NCBI GenBank assembly: GCA_013397845.1
Contig: VZTG01010177.1
Coordinates: 489,242 to 553,241, forward strand
DNA: 64,000 nt
Direction of reading: 5' to 3'
From: Melanocharis versteri
Taxonomy: Eukaryota; Chordata; Aves; Passeriformes; Melanocharitidae
Shown: positions 1 to 11,540 of the stretch, in pieces
Numbering within the stretch: position 1 is the first letter of the stretch
Layout: every line of letters begins with the position of its first letter
Translations under genes and position numbers: made by a program
Notes under the pieces: generated by a model
Told to the model about the DNA's origin: nothing
Seen by the model: the letters and a program-made list of their open reading frames with translations, nothing else
Database searches by the model: none

Positions 1-754
1 TTTTACTTCACGTTGTGTTACACAGCTGTAGAGGGGACGCGCTGCAGGAGGGAAATGGCACCATGGTTCTGCAGGAACTTATGGAAATGCAATCATTGTG
101 GCATTGTATGGTTAGGTCTGCCAGTAGGAAATGCAGGGGGCAGCTTCTGTGCATGTCAGAGTTGTTTTGGTTATGCTGGGTCATTGAGTGAAAATGTCTT
201 TGAGGTCAGTAGCTTACTAATCCCAGTTTTCCAGTTTCTGCCTCTTAGCTCTCTAAAGCGGAGAAGGCATTCCAAAGGAAACCACAGTGAGGGTATTCCA
301 GGCCATCTTTGCAATCATGGGAGCAGCTTCCTTGGCCTCCATGGAGTGTAGTTTACGTTGTGATGGCTTGATGACTGCGGGTCTTTTGTAGGAGATGGGT
401 TTCTCTCTCCCTTCCCCGAGGTTGTCTTCTCTGAAGTCTTTTCCAGAAGGAAAAAAAATACCAATGATATTAAGGAACAAAGGGACTTGTTTAGCATGGA
501 GGAAAAGTTCAAAGCAGAAGCCAATTATTAATACATTGCTTCAGAAGTGAAACTGGTGTAACATGAGCCAAGTTAAATACATACCTAACCTAAGGGACAA
601 AACTTTGGCATGAGATAAAGTAGTAATAATAATTTTGATGGTTCAATGGCTAGTCTATAATAAGATTTCTAGCCAGTGGGGAAGTGAACTTTTGGAGCTA
701 TCTTCTGCCAGGACAGGGATGTGCATGTGCTGTCTGAAACTTCCTCATTAGAGG
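1..754. other. Unique sequence, no gene recognised
   Basis: Short open frames occur on both strands but none has recognisable protein character or convincing splice sites. No repeat family was identified. The stretch ends where CR1 similarity begins. Confidence 0.5.
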
Positions 755-1052
755 AAGCAGAGGGAGGGTCAGGCACTGATCTATTCTCTTTGGTGACCAC
801 TGATAGGACGTGAAGGAATGGCATACAGCTGTGTCAGGGGAGGTTTGGGTTGGATATTAGGAGAAGATTTTTTCACCTATTGGGTGGTTGGACACTGGAA
901 TAGGCTTCCCAGGAAAGCAGTCACAGCACCAAGCCTGCCAGTGCTCTCAGTGCATGGTGTGTCTTGGGGTGTCCTGTGTGGAGACAGAAGTTGGACTTGA
1001 TGATCCCTGTGGGTCCTTTCCAGCTCAGGATATTCTATGGTTCTACATGGTC
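755..1052 (+). mobile_element. CR1 LINE, 3' end, sense orientation
   Basis: This is the 3' terminal part of a chicken-repeat-1 (CR1) non-LTR retrotransposon. It shows the usual order of CR1 3' landmarks: the segment around GGTCAGGCACTGATCT, GTGTCAGGGGAGGTTTGG near 830, the GGTGGTTGGACACTGGAA block near 882, the CTTGGGGTGTCCTGTG block near 963, then GATGATCCCTGTGGGTCC and the tail CTCAGGATATTCTATGG. A piece of about 20 bases between the 'aagcctgccag' block and 'gctctcag' is missing relative to the usual CR1 order. The copy is 5' truncated as nearly all CR1 copies are, and keeps no reverse transcriptase sequence. Short open frames inside it are not genes. The subfamily cannot be assigned by eye. 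Confidence 0.93.
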
Positions 1053-2549
1053 AAAGTTTTGTTTGGTGTAAGACATTGTAGGACTTAACGAGTGTGATGA
1101 AAGGAGACTGGGAGAATAACATGGAGTGCAGCATTAATCCTGGTGTACTGCTGGAAGCCATCAGTTGGTACCCTTTCCTGTAGCAAAGGGACATGGAGTG
1201 AACTCCAAGTCTCTGATTTTTGGAGTTGTTTGAGTACAGAGTCAGCCATCAACTGGAGTGAGGAAATAAGGAAAACCCCTTGCCCAGAGGTAGGCTGCAG
1301 AGTGAAAGTCCTGCATAGTAGCACAAAGCAGTGTGTAACAGGATGAAATTTAATCATGCTTCCCTGGTCTTGGGTCATCATAAGAGAGGGATGATTATGG
1401 TTCCCAAGGGAGGACCTTGTACTTCAACATCTCTAATGTGTGAAACTGGCATCAGACTGTGTGACCAGCCCTTGCTGTGTAGTCTATGAATGCAGGCACA
1501 TTGCCCTCCTGGCCTGTGGTGGATAGTGTGCTGCTTTACCTCGTTGCTGCTTTAGGCTCAGAGGGTCTGTGCTGCTTCTTTGGAGAGAAACCGAAAGCAT
1601 GGCTTCTGAGTGCTAACTTCCCTCAAAAGACGTCTACTATCCTCTCACAACGGTGTGATCTCTTCTATTTAAGATCTGTCTGCCAAGTGCAGCCAAGCAC
1701 AGGTCAGCTAATGCAACTGACTTGTTTCTCTAGTGAGTACTAATAATTTCAGTGCTGTGTAGAAAATTTATTTATGTAATGACAGTATCAAATTGTCCTT
1801 GTCTGTGCTAGCTCTCTGTGTGGGTAAATGGCCATTAAAGAGCCAGCTGATGAATATGAGTTTTTGTGGAGGCAGATGCTTTTCCATGAAGTTGATAAAC
1901 ATAACTCTACAGGATTGAAAATGTTTACTATGAAAGTTGCTTGTTTGTATAGTGCCTCCTTAAAAATCAAACAGTAGCATCAGTGCCTTAGGTTTGTGGA
2001 AGTCCTAACAGATGATATGAGGTGTTGGCTGGAAGATGACATACCTGCGAAAAGGCCAAATTAATTCCACCTCCACTTGCCTCTCAAATGCTGGTCTTCA
2101 CAGCTGGTGGGATGCAGTATTCTGTGGAGCTGGGAGGAAGGGACTGTCTACTAGAGGCAAAATGCATCAAAAAGATAAAAGCTCTTTGATAAACTCTTGC
2201 TAGAGTGAAGAACTGAATTCAGCTCTGCAATTTTATATGAATATGCTGAAGTTGGTAAGGTATGCGACTTAAGGTAGAGCAAAGCCTGAGAGATTAAATT
2301 CTATCAAATTCTGTTCTTCTGCAACCACACACAGGGGAGGAGGAGACAGGATATAGATAACTCTGAGTGTTTTGTTGGTGAGTTTGTTACATGAAGAGTC
2401 CCTTGCACTTTGTGAGTAAGTTTTTTCCAGATTTTTTGTGTCTTTTGAGCAGCATTCATAGTAATAGTCTGCTGATTCTATTCTGTCCTCCTGTGAAAAA
2501 ATCTTAATGCAAACCCTGTTCGGTCAGCAAGCGTTTGAAAATAGCTGTG
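1053..2549. other. Unique AT-rich sequence, no gene recognised
   Basis: No repeat, RNA gene or coding exon was recognised. Open frames up to about 100 codons on either strand (for example 1085-1381 minus) lack recognisable motifs and are of a length expected by chance at this base composition. Confidence 0.5.
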
Positions 2550-2990
2550 TTTTATTTAACTATGAACAAGAGGACTTCAAATGCATGTGTTTTGCTTTGA
2601 AAGAGAGTGGAAGGCAATGTTACAAAGAAGGAATTCTGGCAAGCAGAAAGAATGCTGAAGAGAAGTGACAGAATGTGTAAGGGGCAGTTTCTATCCCTAC
2701 TGAAAGGGTGGTTGAGGAATTTAAAGAGGAAAGGATAAAAAGAATTTTGTGGAGGGGAAGACAAAGGTAAGAAATTGTGAAAGGTCTAAGCAAGCTAAAG
2801 GAAAACAAACTGCTAAAATCTGTGATGATATAGGGTAGAAGTGAAAAGGAGGAGAGAAAATATTTATGATAAGAGAAGATTGATAGAAGTGAGTGAAATG
2901 ACCTGAGTGGAAAAATAGTGGAAAAAGGAACAGAATCGAGATACGGGATGAAGGATGATGATCGTTATGTGTGGAACAGGAAAAAAAAAA
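2550..2990 (+). repeat. Purine-rich (GA-biased) stretch
   Basis: For about 440 bases the + strand is strongly enriched in A and G and poor in C, with runs such as GAAAAGGAGGAGAGAAAA near 2842. It is not a perfect tandem repeat. The block directly precedes the GC-richer LTR-like block at 3050. No gene is seen; minus-strand open frames here are rich in F, S, L and P, as expected from the reversed composition. Confidence 0.6.
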
Positions 2991-3049
2991 ATCTTGTTTT
3001 AAACATGTGCTGTGTTTAAATTTTCAAAACCCTTTTCTTCCCTTGTGCT

Positions 3050-3895
3050 GAAGGAAAATATCAGGCCAGTTCTGCAGCCTGGGAGGGGTGAGGCTGCCAC
3101 AGGTCCATGCCCCAGTTCCAGCCAAGCAGAACACATCCTCCCAGTACACTCACACAGTGAATGTGCTTGCTCCCACACCTGCTGCAGGTGCTGCACTGCA
3201 GACAGATGTTCCCATGGCCCAGCTCAGGCTGACACTTTCAGTCACTCGCCCCAGTCTCTCTGGTGGCTGGCAGTCAGAAGTTGCTGCACTCAGATCCCTG
3301 TGCACACATGCAGAATGAAGAGAGCCACTTACCCAGAAAAGAGCTGGAAAGGATTTAATAAGCAGATAGGACAGACTGTGCTGATCAGGGCAGTGCACAG
3401 CCAGGCAAGTGAACCAACCACCAAAATATTTGCATGCAACTGGCCCTTTTTATCCACTTACTCCTCTGTTACCTCACACGTGTTCTTCCCCAAATCCTGT
3501 AAATCTGTTCCTGCCTTTGGTTTCCCCTCTAAACATCCCACAGCAAGTCCTGTGCAATCCCCAAATGCCCCTCCCTTACATCCCATAAAATGTCCCACAC
3601 CTGTGGGCGCTCGTGATGGATTTCAAAACAGTGTGACTGAGGTCCTCCTTGGGACTGCCCTGGGAAGAGTCTGGATGGGGCCTCCCTTCCTTCATGTCCC
3701 TAATTTGTGTCCCTGCCTTTTTCCATACTTTTCTGTCCCCTAATTTGTGTCATTCTGCGGCCCTGTGGTCCTCTGGCCTCGTGGAGAGAATCCCTTGATG
3801 GGCTCATTGCTCTTGTGGTGGGCCTGGGCAAGGTATAATTTGTACTTCCCCACTTGCCACTGTCTCCCTGTGCTCCGTTGTTGGGGTGCAAATGA
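3050..3895 (-). mobile_element. Probable solo LTR of an endogenous retrovirus
   Basis: A block distinctly richer in GC than both flanks. Read on the minus strand it has LTR-like order: a U3-like region, a TATA-like GGATAAAAAGGG (3444-3455), then about 95 bases downstream an ATTAAA polyadenylation-type signal (3354-3359), then a GC-richer U5-like part running towards 3060. The sequence TCCCTAATTTGTGT is nearly duplicated at about 3697 and 3737 in the presumed U3. No gag, pol or env remains were seen on either side, so it would be a solo LTR. Edges are approximate: I could not find a convincing TG/CA pair with a target-site duplication. The family is unidentified. It could also be a GC-rich single-copy regulatory block. 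A 243-codon + strand open frame (3012-3743) runs through it and is judged a chance product of low stop density. Confidence 0.5.
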
Positions 3896-6800
3896 GCTTT
3901 TATCATATAGTCTTAGCTGTATAAAACCATCTTCATTTGCTATGGGAATTTTAAAGAGTAAAATTGTGATGAAAAAAACTTTGCTAAATAATATGTAGGA
4001 ATGAAAAATATGTAATTCTTGTAGAGCACATGCTTCTTGCCTCCTTGTTTGGCTTTATGCTGTGGAATACTAAATGTAATGTATGACCTGTGAAATCTAG
4101 TCAAGGTAGATTTTTTTTTTTAAAACTTGGAAGGGATTATTGTTCAGCTAAAGGACTAGTCAGTAGCAATAAGCTACAGCACAGGTTACAATACTACTTA
4201 AACATCTGTGAGGAATCCAGGTAATGGTAATTGTTACAAAACAAAAACTGAGGGAGTGCTTTTGATTGCCTGTGGTGATGTTGTACCTAATGGAATAGAA
4301 CTAATTTTTTTTCCCAGAATTGCCACCAGCGTTTCTGTATATGCCTTTCAGAAGTTAGACTACTTCTAAAGGCTGTAACCATTGTAATTACTTCTTTTTA
4401 AACCATGATTAAACATATGTGTGTTCTGAAAAGAGTATTGAGATACACTTGAATTCATGAAAGAACGATTGTGTTCATCATTGCAACCGGATTTTTTAGT
4501 GGCTTAGGACTGAAGACAGGAGCCTGCAGAGAAAAACTGTCAAGCTGAGTTAGACCCTGCGAAGGGTGTTGGGGGCAGGAGCACAAAGTTCACCAGAGAT
4601 GTTTCCAAGCGTGGGAATGGGAAACACAAAAGTCTGGATTTGTCTAAGAACTTCGTCGAGTGCCATGTTTTACACCAAGTGATTCCAGTTGCCTGCAGGA
4701 AAAGGAATAGAAATATGGAAATGGAAATTAACGTGGACTTTGAGTGCAGATTGGCTGTGAAGTGAGGTGGCTAGCTAATTAGGCATTAACAGGGCAGTGT
4801 GCTTTTTTTTTAAAGGGGGAAATAACTAATCCAAGGAACTGCAGGATTATGGGTTTGACGTCAGTGTTAATCAAGTTCTTAAACTGCTTTTGTAGAAAGG
4901 GATATTTCTGTGCATAATGGTAAAAGAAAATTAGAAAAAGGTGTTAGGAGTTTACCAAGGAGAGTGGTACTATAAGGAAGCGTGACAGATCAAAGTCCCC
5001 TTTGCCTCAGCTGTGCTTATACAGCTGTTTTCTTAGCTAAACTCTAAATAAGATGAATTCTCTTTTTAAGAAACAAAATGCACTGTCAACCTTTTTTGAC
5101 TTGTATCATGTCATTATTTGGAAGCTTGACTTCTTTGGCAAGATGAATTTTATAGTGTAAGTGCTCTGTAAATGTGTGGGGATAATCACAGGCAAAGAAT
5201 TACCTGGAATAAGACAGTGCTGATAGCAGAGCAAATAGCCATGTTGGCTGTGTATAAATTTATTCTAGAAATTAGAGTTGGGTTTCTAATCAATAGAATA
5301 GAATAGCCTCCCAATTGGAGGAATTTTATATCAAGCCATATCTTACTGCATTAAAATGGCATCTAAGTGATTTCCAAAGAAGGTTCCATAAAGATCATGA
5401 GATGTCTGTCAGAGCAAGAAACTAAATTCATGGAGCATGGGAACTATTTTCTGTAGTATTTTCCTAAAACAGTGTTCAGAAAAAGTGAATGCACCAATAT
5501 CATAAAAGTATATTTGACAGCAAATGCGTGTCTCTGTCCATGGTGGTATGGAGAAAGGCTTTTCAAACAGAAGCAACCAGTTTCAACAGCTACAACAAAG
5601 TGAAAACAGTTTGGAGATAACGTCATTTTCCCTAGACAGGTGATTTCAACATGCAGAAATTTTAAATTGCTAAAAAAGCTAGAAAGGAGTTTTGTTGGGT
5701 AAAAGTTCTGAAATAGGTAGTTGAAATGATAGTTGAAGAATGTGATGGGATAAATTATGAATACCCTTCTTTTACCCTAATCATCTATTTAAAGTCAGCT
5801 CTTCTTGATATATGACATTGGTCATTATTACTTATGCCTTTTGCTGGGCTTTAAACTCCCTGTGTGATGTCTGCCAGTCTTTTGAGTAGAAATTTTTAAG
5901 GTTTCAGCAAGATTAGAGAGCTGAGCTGGCGGGCAGAAGATAACTGTCAAATGCTTTTGGAAACTCACAGACACTGGTGCATCAGTATAGGGGCCTTGAA
6001 ATAAAATAGATAGATTGATTCTTGTCCAAGGAACGAGTTTCTCCCCTTCCTCAGAAGATTTATTTGCTTGTGGAAAATAGTAGACCTCAAAAACACCTGT
6101 TTTTATGCTAGGAAGACTTAGACTTTATTGGCTAAAGCCTCTGTAGCATTTAACGGCTGGACCAAAAGAGGATTACTCTGAAATCACAAAGGTGAGTCAT
6201 TTGGGCTGTGGGAGATGAGGGTGTGAGCAGCCGAACTGACGCTGCCTGCTGCCCAGGAGCTCTGGGAGAGAAAGCTGCTTAGTAGTAAAAGTCCTGAGGA
6301 AGCAAAACAAGGAGGAGAAAATGATAGAGAAGGGAAAAAACCTGAAGAGATGAATGCTTGAAATCTGAGAATTCAGATTGTACAATGGGGAAGTGATATT
6401 CAGAGTCTAGGCTAGAAAAGTGACGTGCTAAAAAATAAAATAAGGATTGATCTGGTCGGATGTGATTTAGATGAGGATACTAATGAGAGAGGATGACAAG
6501 GAGCTAGTTAACAAGAACAATACTGCTTGTGAGATTTGAGATTTGTAGGCAGACAGGCAGGTGTGCCCAACTGAAGCCAGGTCGAGGTGTTAGTGTGACA
6601 ACAGTGTGGACAAAATGTCCCATGGATTTGAGTTCTTGATCACAGGGGTGGTAGCACCTCAGCGCTGTTGCCTACTTTGGCTATTACAGCAGACCCCAGT
6701 TACTCTGCAGGTTTCTTTGGTGCATGTGAGTATGTATTACAGCTGCATGTAAAACCTTTTCCATACTTTTCTGTCCTCTTCCTGTAGAACCATTGCTCAA

Positions 6801-7000
6801 AATTCTGATGTGCTGGGTATAAATCAGAACTGTATGACATTTTTATTTGTAGAGCTCTAACCTCATTTTATAGTGCATGCTGAATACACAATGGGGGAAA
6901 AGTGTTTTTTGTAGTTAGGCAACTAAATGTTACCCTGGAGATATGGCTTATATGGCTTATGGCTTCTTTACCCACATAGGTCCTGTTTGAAGCTGGAACT
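3896..7000. other. Unique AT-rich sequence, no gene recognised
   Basis: No exon, RNA gene or transposon was recognised in these 3.1 kb. The region includes a perfect cyclic-AMP response element at 4856-4863 and a 20-base match (6758-6777) to the LTR-like block at 3719. Confidence 0.5.
4856..4863. promoter_or_regulatory. Perfect CRE palindrome TGACGTCA
   Basis: The eight-base CREB/ATF consensus is present exactly, in otherwise CpG-poor DNA. No promoter, TATA box or CpG island is near it, so activity is not implied. A single 8-mer can arise by chance. Confidence 0.3.
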
Positions 7001-7050
7001 TTTTATTTTTTTTAAATTTTATTTATGTATTTATTTATTTATTTTATTTG
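7001..7050 (+). repeat. Simple repeat (TTTA)n, imperfect
   Basis: Imperfect TTTA/TTTTA units with interruptions, a T- and A-only microsatellite of about 50 bases. Confidence 0.85.
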
Positions 7051-10000
7051 CAGATGTGTATTTTTGTTGTGTCATTCTCCCCTTTTCTGGGTGCCCAATC
7101 TGAAAATCAGGATCTAGTCTGTAGAAGAATTAGACGATTGCTTCTGAAGCCAAAGAACTTTTAGTGCTTTTTTGCTGTAGAGACTGTGCCAGCTCTACCT
7201 GCTAGTGTCTGGAGATATTTCTGACCAGGTATTCTGTCTATATTTAGCAACGTTCAGTATTATTCAGGAAATGATGCTCTATTATAATAAGTACCTTTTG
7301 ATTTAGCAGGTTTATAAAAGAGAATTCTGCTCTCACGTGTAATAATTTAGCCTCAGACCTATCTTCCTACTTAAATATTACTGGGGAGTAGTGCAAAGCT
7401 TACTCCAGTTCCCTTTCTGCTTTACTCTGTGGTGTTGTGGTCTGCGTAGGACTGCAGTTGTACGAGTTTTACTTTTATTCCCTCGCAGCTGTCCATGCTT
7501 TACCGCTGTATTGCCTGTGCAGTTCCATAGTGGTGCTTCATGCATTAGGGTGACTGCAATGCCTTGTGCAAGTGTCACAGTTCTTGCTGCATTGCTTTAA
7601 ATGCACAGAGGGAATGCAGATGCTTTACTGGAAACAGATTTTTTTTTTCTCCAGATACTACTTGTCCATTTCACCTTTAGTTAAGTAAGAATTGAAGCCT
7701 ATTTTGGATCTCTAAATTTCATCTTTATGCCTCACCATCTCTACAATAATACTGTTGCAGTGTAGAAAACTTTGTTATTGCAAGGCCAGTGGATTACACT
7801 CTTCTATGCTGACAAACTAGTAAGAATTGTGACTTTTTGTTGTTGCTTTTTAGGCTAATACTAGAATAGTTTCTTTATTTCCTGAAGGAACAAATAAAAT
7901 AACAGACATCTGAGAACATGATCATTAAAATTCTCTGAGGGAGAGGTTTCCTTTCTCAATGTTAAAAAATAAAAATGGGAATGAAAATGCTGTGCAAAGT
8001 ATAATTAATATCCTGTGTGTTATTTGCATCTTAGGATGATTTAAATCATTTGCCAAGGGGGGAATGCTAGGAAATAAAACAGATGATGGCTTGCAAAATT
8101 GACAGAGAAAGTAGGCAACTTCTGGTAGTGTTTAAGTGGTAGTATTCTGGGAGAGCAACAGTGAACCTGTCTGGATCCCTCAGCTTCACAGGAATTCAAA
8201 TGGAGTGACTCTTAACATCTCAACAGCTAAAAGTTTCTCGGGGTTAAGACCTTTTATCTTGCTTTGCGGCACAAAGACATTAATAATATTTTGGGGTTAC
8301 AAAATTTGTTATAGAAATAAATTCATTTATGGTAAGGTGTTATGGAAAAACACTTTCTTAAGCTACTTATAAAGTAATTTTTTTAGGAAAGATTTTTGAA
8401 AATCATTGAATAAGATTATAAGAAAGAGAATATGGGGAAAATGTGAGCTTATTTGCCTAGGCTATAAGATGATGAGATGAAACAAATGTTTCTTCCCTAA
8501 TCAGGCACATTTAACTTAGAATTCATGATCTTTTTTCCCTTTGATATTACCCCTCCCCCCTTCTCAAAGGCAGTTATTCACATCTCATGCATCTTTTCCC
8601 CCCCTTGGTAGAACGATTTCTGCAGCATGTGTTGCATAAAATAGTGTTAAGCAATGCTTATTATAAGCCAGGGAGCTTAATGAAATATTTACATGAACAC
8701 TTAACTAACAGACATAACTTTTAAGATTTAACAGACCACCTGCTCAGCAACTGAAATAGAGCAATGCTGTTTTCAAAACTAGTTAGTTATTCATGGCCAA
8801 GGAAACATCCTGGGTAGAGCTCCCAGAAAGCTGTTTTCTCATCCCATTAATTCTTTTAAGACTTAAAAAAAAAAAAACCAACCAACAAACAAACCCCAGA
8901 GAAACTTGACAGATCATAAGGCTTCCAGAGAACAAAGAAGACTGGAGGTAGGGAGGAGAAGAAAGAGGAATAGAAACTGGTGAAGAAATGCAGTTTAGAG
9001 TAGCATCCAAGAGTGCATTCTCTTAACAAGGTCAAATCTCTCAGATCTCTACCTTATTTTAATAATTGGCTGGTTTAAAACATTATTCTTCTCCCCATAT
9101 TCAGAGCTGTTTGTGCTCTGCCTTCAGTCCAGAAGCTGTATAATGCTCTGTTACTGTAAGCATTACTTAATTTGTTGGTTCTTTTTCACAAGCCTGATTT
9201 GCAAAAATGCAGCTAGTGCTGGTTCTGGAGCAGTCTGTGTTTACTTGTCCATGCAGATGTCTTTTGTGTACTGGTGAGGAATGTGCTAAACTGAAGTAAA
9301 CCTCAGCCATTTCTGTGATCAGAAATATCACTGGTTTCACTGCTGGAATTTTTCTCCCAGCTGTAGAAATCTAGGAGTAGACAGGCATATCAAAATATTT
9401 GTGACTATATCTGTTCCAGCGAGGGCTTTATCTGAGTGAAATAGATGCATCTTTCAAGTATAAAATCAGATAGCAATTAAATGCAACATTTTGCCTTGCA
9501 GGGGTGAGGATTCCTTGTCAGACACAGTTGCTACACTTCCATTTTTGCATTTTAGATGATTATCAAGTTTGTTCAGTCTGTGACAGCGGCGTGGCCTATC
9601 TTCTCTGCTTGTGTCTAGAATGAGATGAGATACGTGGAGTTAGAAATTAATGCTGTTTCATACCTATTTCTTTATAAGTTCATCTGCTCAGACAGGCAGT
9701 GAGAAGATTGCAGAGGAGCTTCAAAACTGAATAGTCATATGAGTTGAAAGAATCCAAAGAATTAAATATCCAGATATACACCCCTGACAAATCTACTGTT
9801 AAGCAGTAGGTGTGGGATTACAAACAAACCTACAAGTTCTTATCTTCACTTGTACTAGCCACTTCAGCTGTGAACACGAAAATATTTTTTTTTCTGACAA
9901 AATGAAAGTAGTTGTTCTCAACTAGACCTGAGAGGGTTGGTTTTTCTCATAGGTAAGAAATGTAAAATAACTTGATGGTAGATAATTTTTTTTTATATAC

Positions 10001-11415
10001 TGAAGCAACAAAGAACATGTTTTCCATTTTTTTCAATTAGGTGACAGTTATCCCTTCTGTCATATAGCTACTGTATCAGTACCACAAATAACAGAAATTG
10101 TATGACAGTAGTCATAACTGGGACAAGGGTGTCATACTCCGCAGGAGCATACAAGTCTCAGTCAGTGCTATAAGTGGTTACTCTTTTGCTTGGTGAACAA
10201 TTGTAGCATCCTCACCAGACAAACACCTCAGCTTTGAGTCTGGAATAAACAGGCACAAGCACCATGCTTCTTCCAGGACACGATTTGAATGTTTCCTGTC
10301 TTGAACTTCATGATGCTAGAAAGTGAATATTCTGCCGCAGCTCTCATTATTAAAATGTTTAGCAGGATCTGGTTTTCACAGTGTTCAAGTTGAACTAATG
10401 CTTATTATTCACTGCTTATTTATGGCGTAATATTCAAACTGTTAGAAATCAAGGCTTTTTCTCTGGCTTTCGGTCCACGTTTTAAGCTTAGGGTTTGTGT
10501 TTTGTCCTGTGACAAATGTTATAAGGGTTGCAGAACTGCCAGGTACTGCAAATACTTGGAAATAACAGAGGCCATTTCAGGTCGTGAAACATTTGACAGT
10601 TGTGAGCATTTCTGCCAGGAAATTTTGCTTGCATCCCATTAGGGAATGTTCTGTAACAAGAAGAACGCCTTGAATGGTTTTATGTTTAGGTTGGAAATTG
10701 TTTGTTTGACGCCATACCTTGTAAGGAAAGTAATAACAAATGGTTAACTGAAAACTTTTTTGAAAGGCTGAACTAGAGGTAGTGGTCTGATCTGCTTTCT
10801 GCACATCAGCATTTATTTACTTATGAGTCGATATTGGCATCAATTAGATGTTCACTGAGACTTACCCACTTTTGCCTTCATTCTCTATTTCATCTTTCTC
10901 CAGTTACTTTGGCTTAGAAGACTTCTTCCTTCATGGTAAGTCCTCTTTCCTAATTTTGTTAGTTTACATACTGTATAGTAGAGAATTATATTTGTTGAGA
11001 ACTTGAGTTATCAGTGGAAAGCATTAAGTGTGAAGCTTCTTAGCTGTTGGAGGTATGCGCAGTTGATAAACAGTTGTTGCACAGATGCCAAAAACATTTT
11101 CATTAGGGAAAGAAATTCCCTACCTGCATCTCTGTATTGGTATTGTGGAAAGTTCTGAGCACACAATGTGCTCTCTGGTTCATGGCCAAAATTAAGACAG
11201 AGGAGACAAGTGCTGTAAAGGCAGGAAGTAAAAGTATTCTTTATGAAGAAAAATGTAAGCTGTTATCCATAAAGATACTGTATGTTAGTATTTAACTATC
11301 CCTTGGAAACCTTCCCATATGATACATTGTCATAATGAAAGACTAAAACCTGTGATTTATGGGATAATGGGGAATGGTCTTTGCCGATGGACATCTAGAA
11401 AACAGAATTTAAACA
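7051..11415. other. Unique AT-rich sequence, no gene recognised
   Basis: Apart from an A-run followed by CCAACCAACAAACAAACC at about 8867-8897, nothing recognisable was seen. Open frames up to 78 codons show no motifs. A CACGTG E-box lies at about 7335 and is unremarkable alone. Confidence 0.5.
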
Positions 11416-11540
11416 AAGCCAGCTCCTGGCCCTGCACAGGACAGCCCCAATAATCACACCGTGTGCCTGAGAGCATTGTCCAGATGCTTTTGGTAGTCAT
11501 CAGCTTTTGGCTTCTTTGCTGTGATTTCCAGGAACAACAA
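11416..11540 (-). mobile_element. CR1 LINE fragment, antisense
   Basis: The complement of the CR1 3' region is clear: CCCTGCACAGGACAGCCCC at about 11432, then AATCACACCGTGTGCCTGAG, then GAGCATTGTCCAGATGCTT and a diverged block ending near TGCTGTGATTTCCAGG. The extreme 3' tail (expected just left of 11416) is not recognisable, and similarity fades after 11540. It is a short, moderately old remnant with no coding capacity. Confidence 0.88.
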
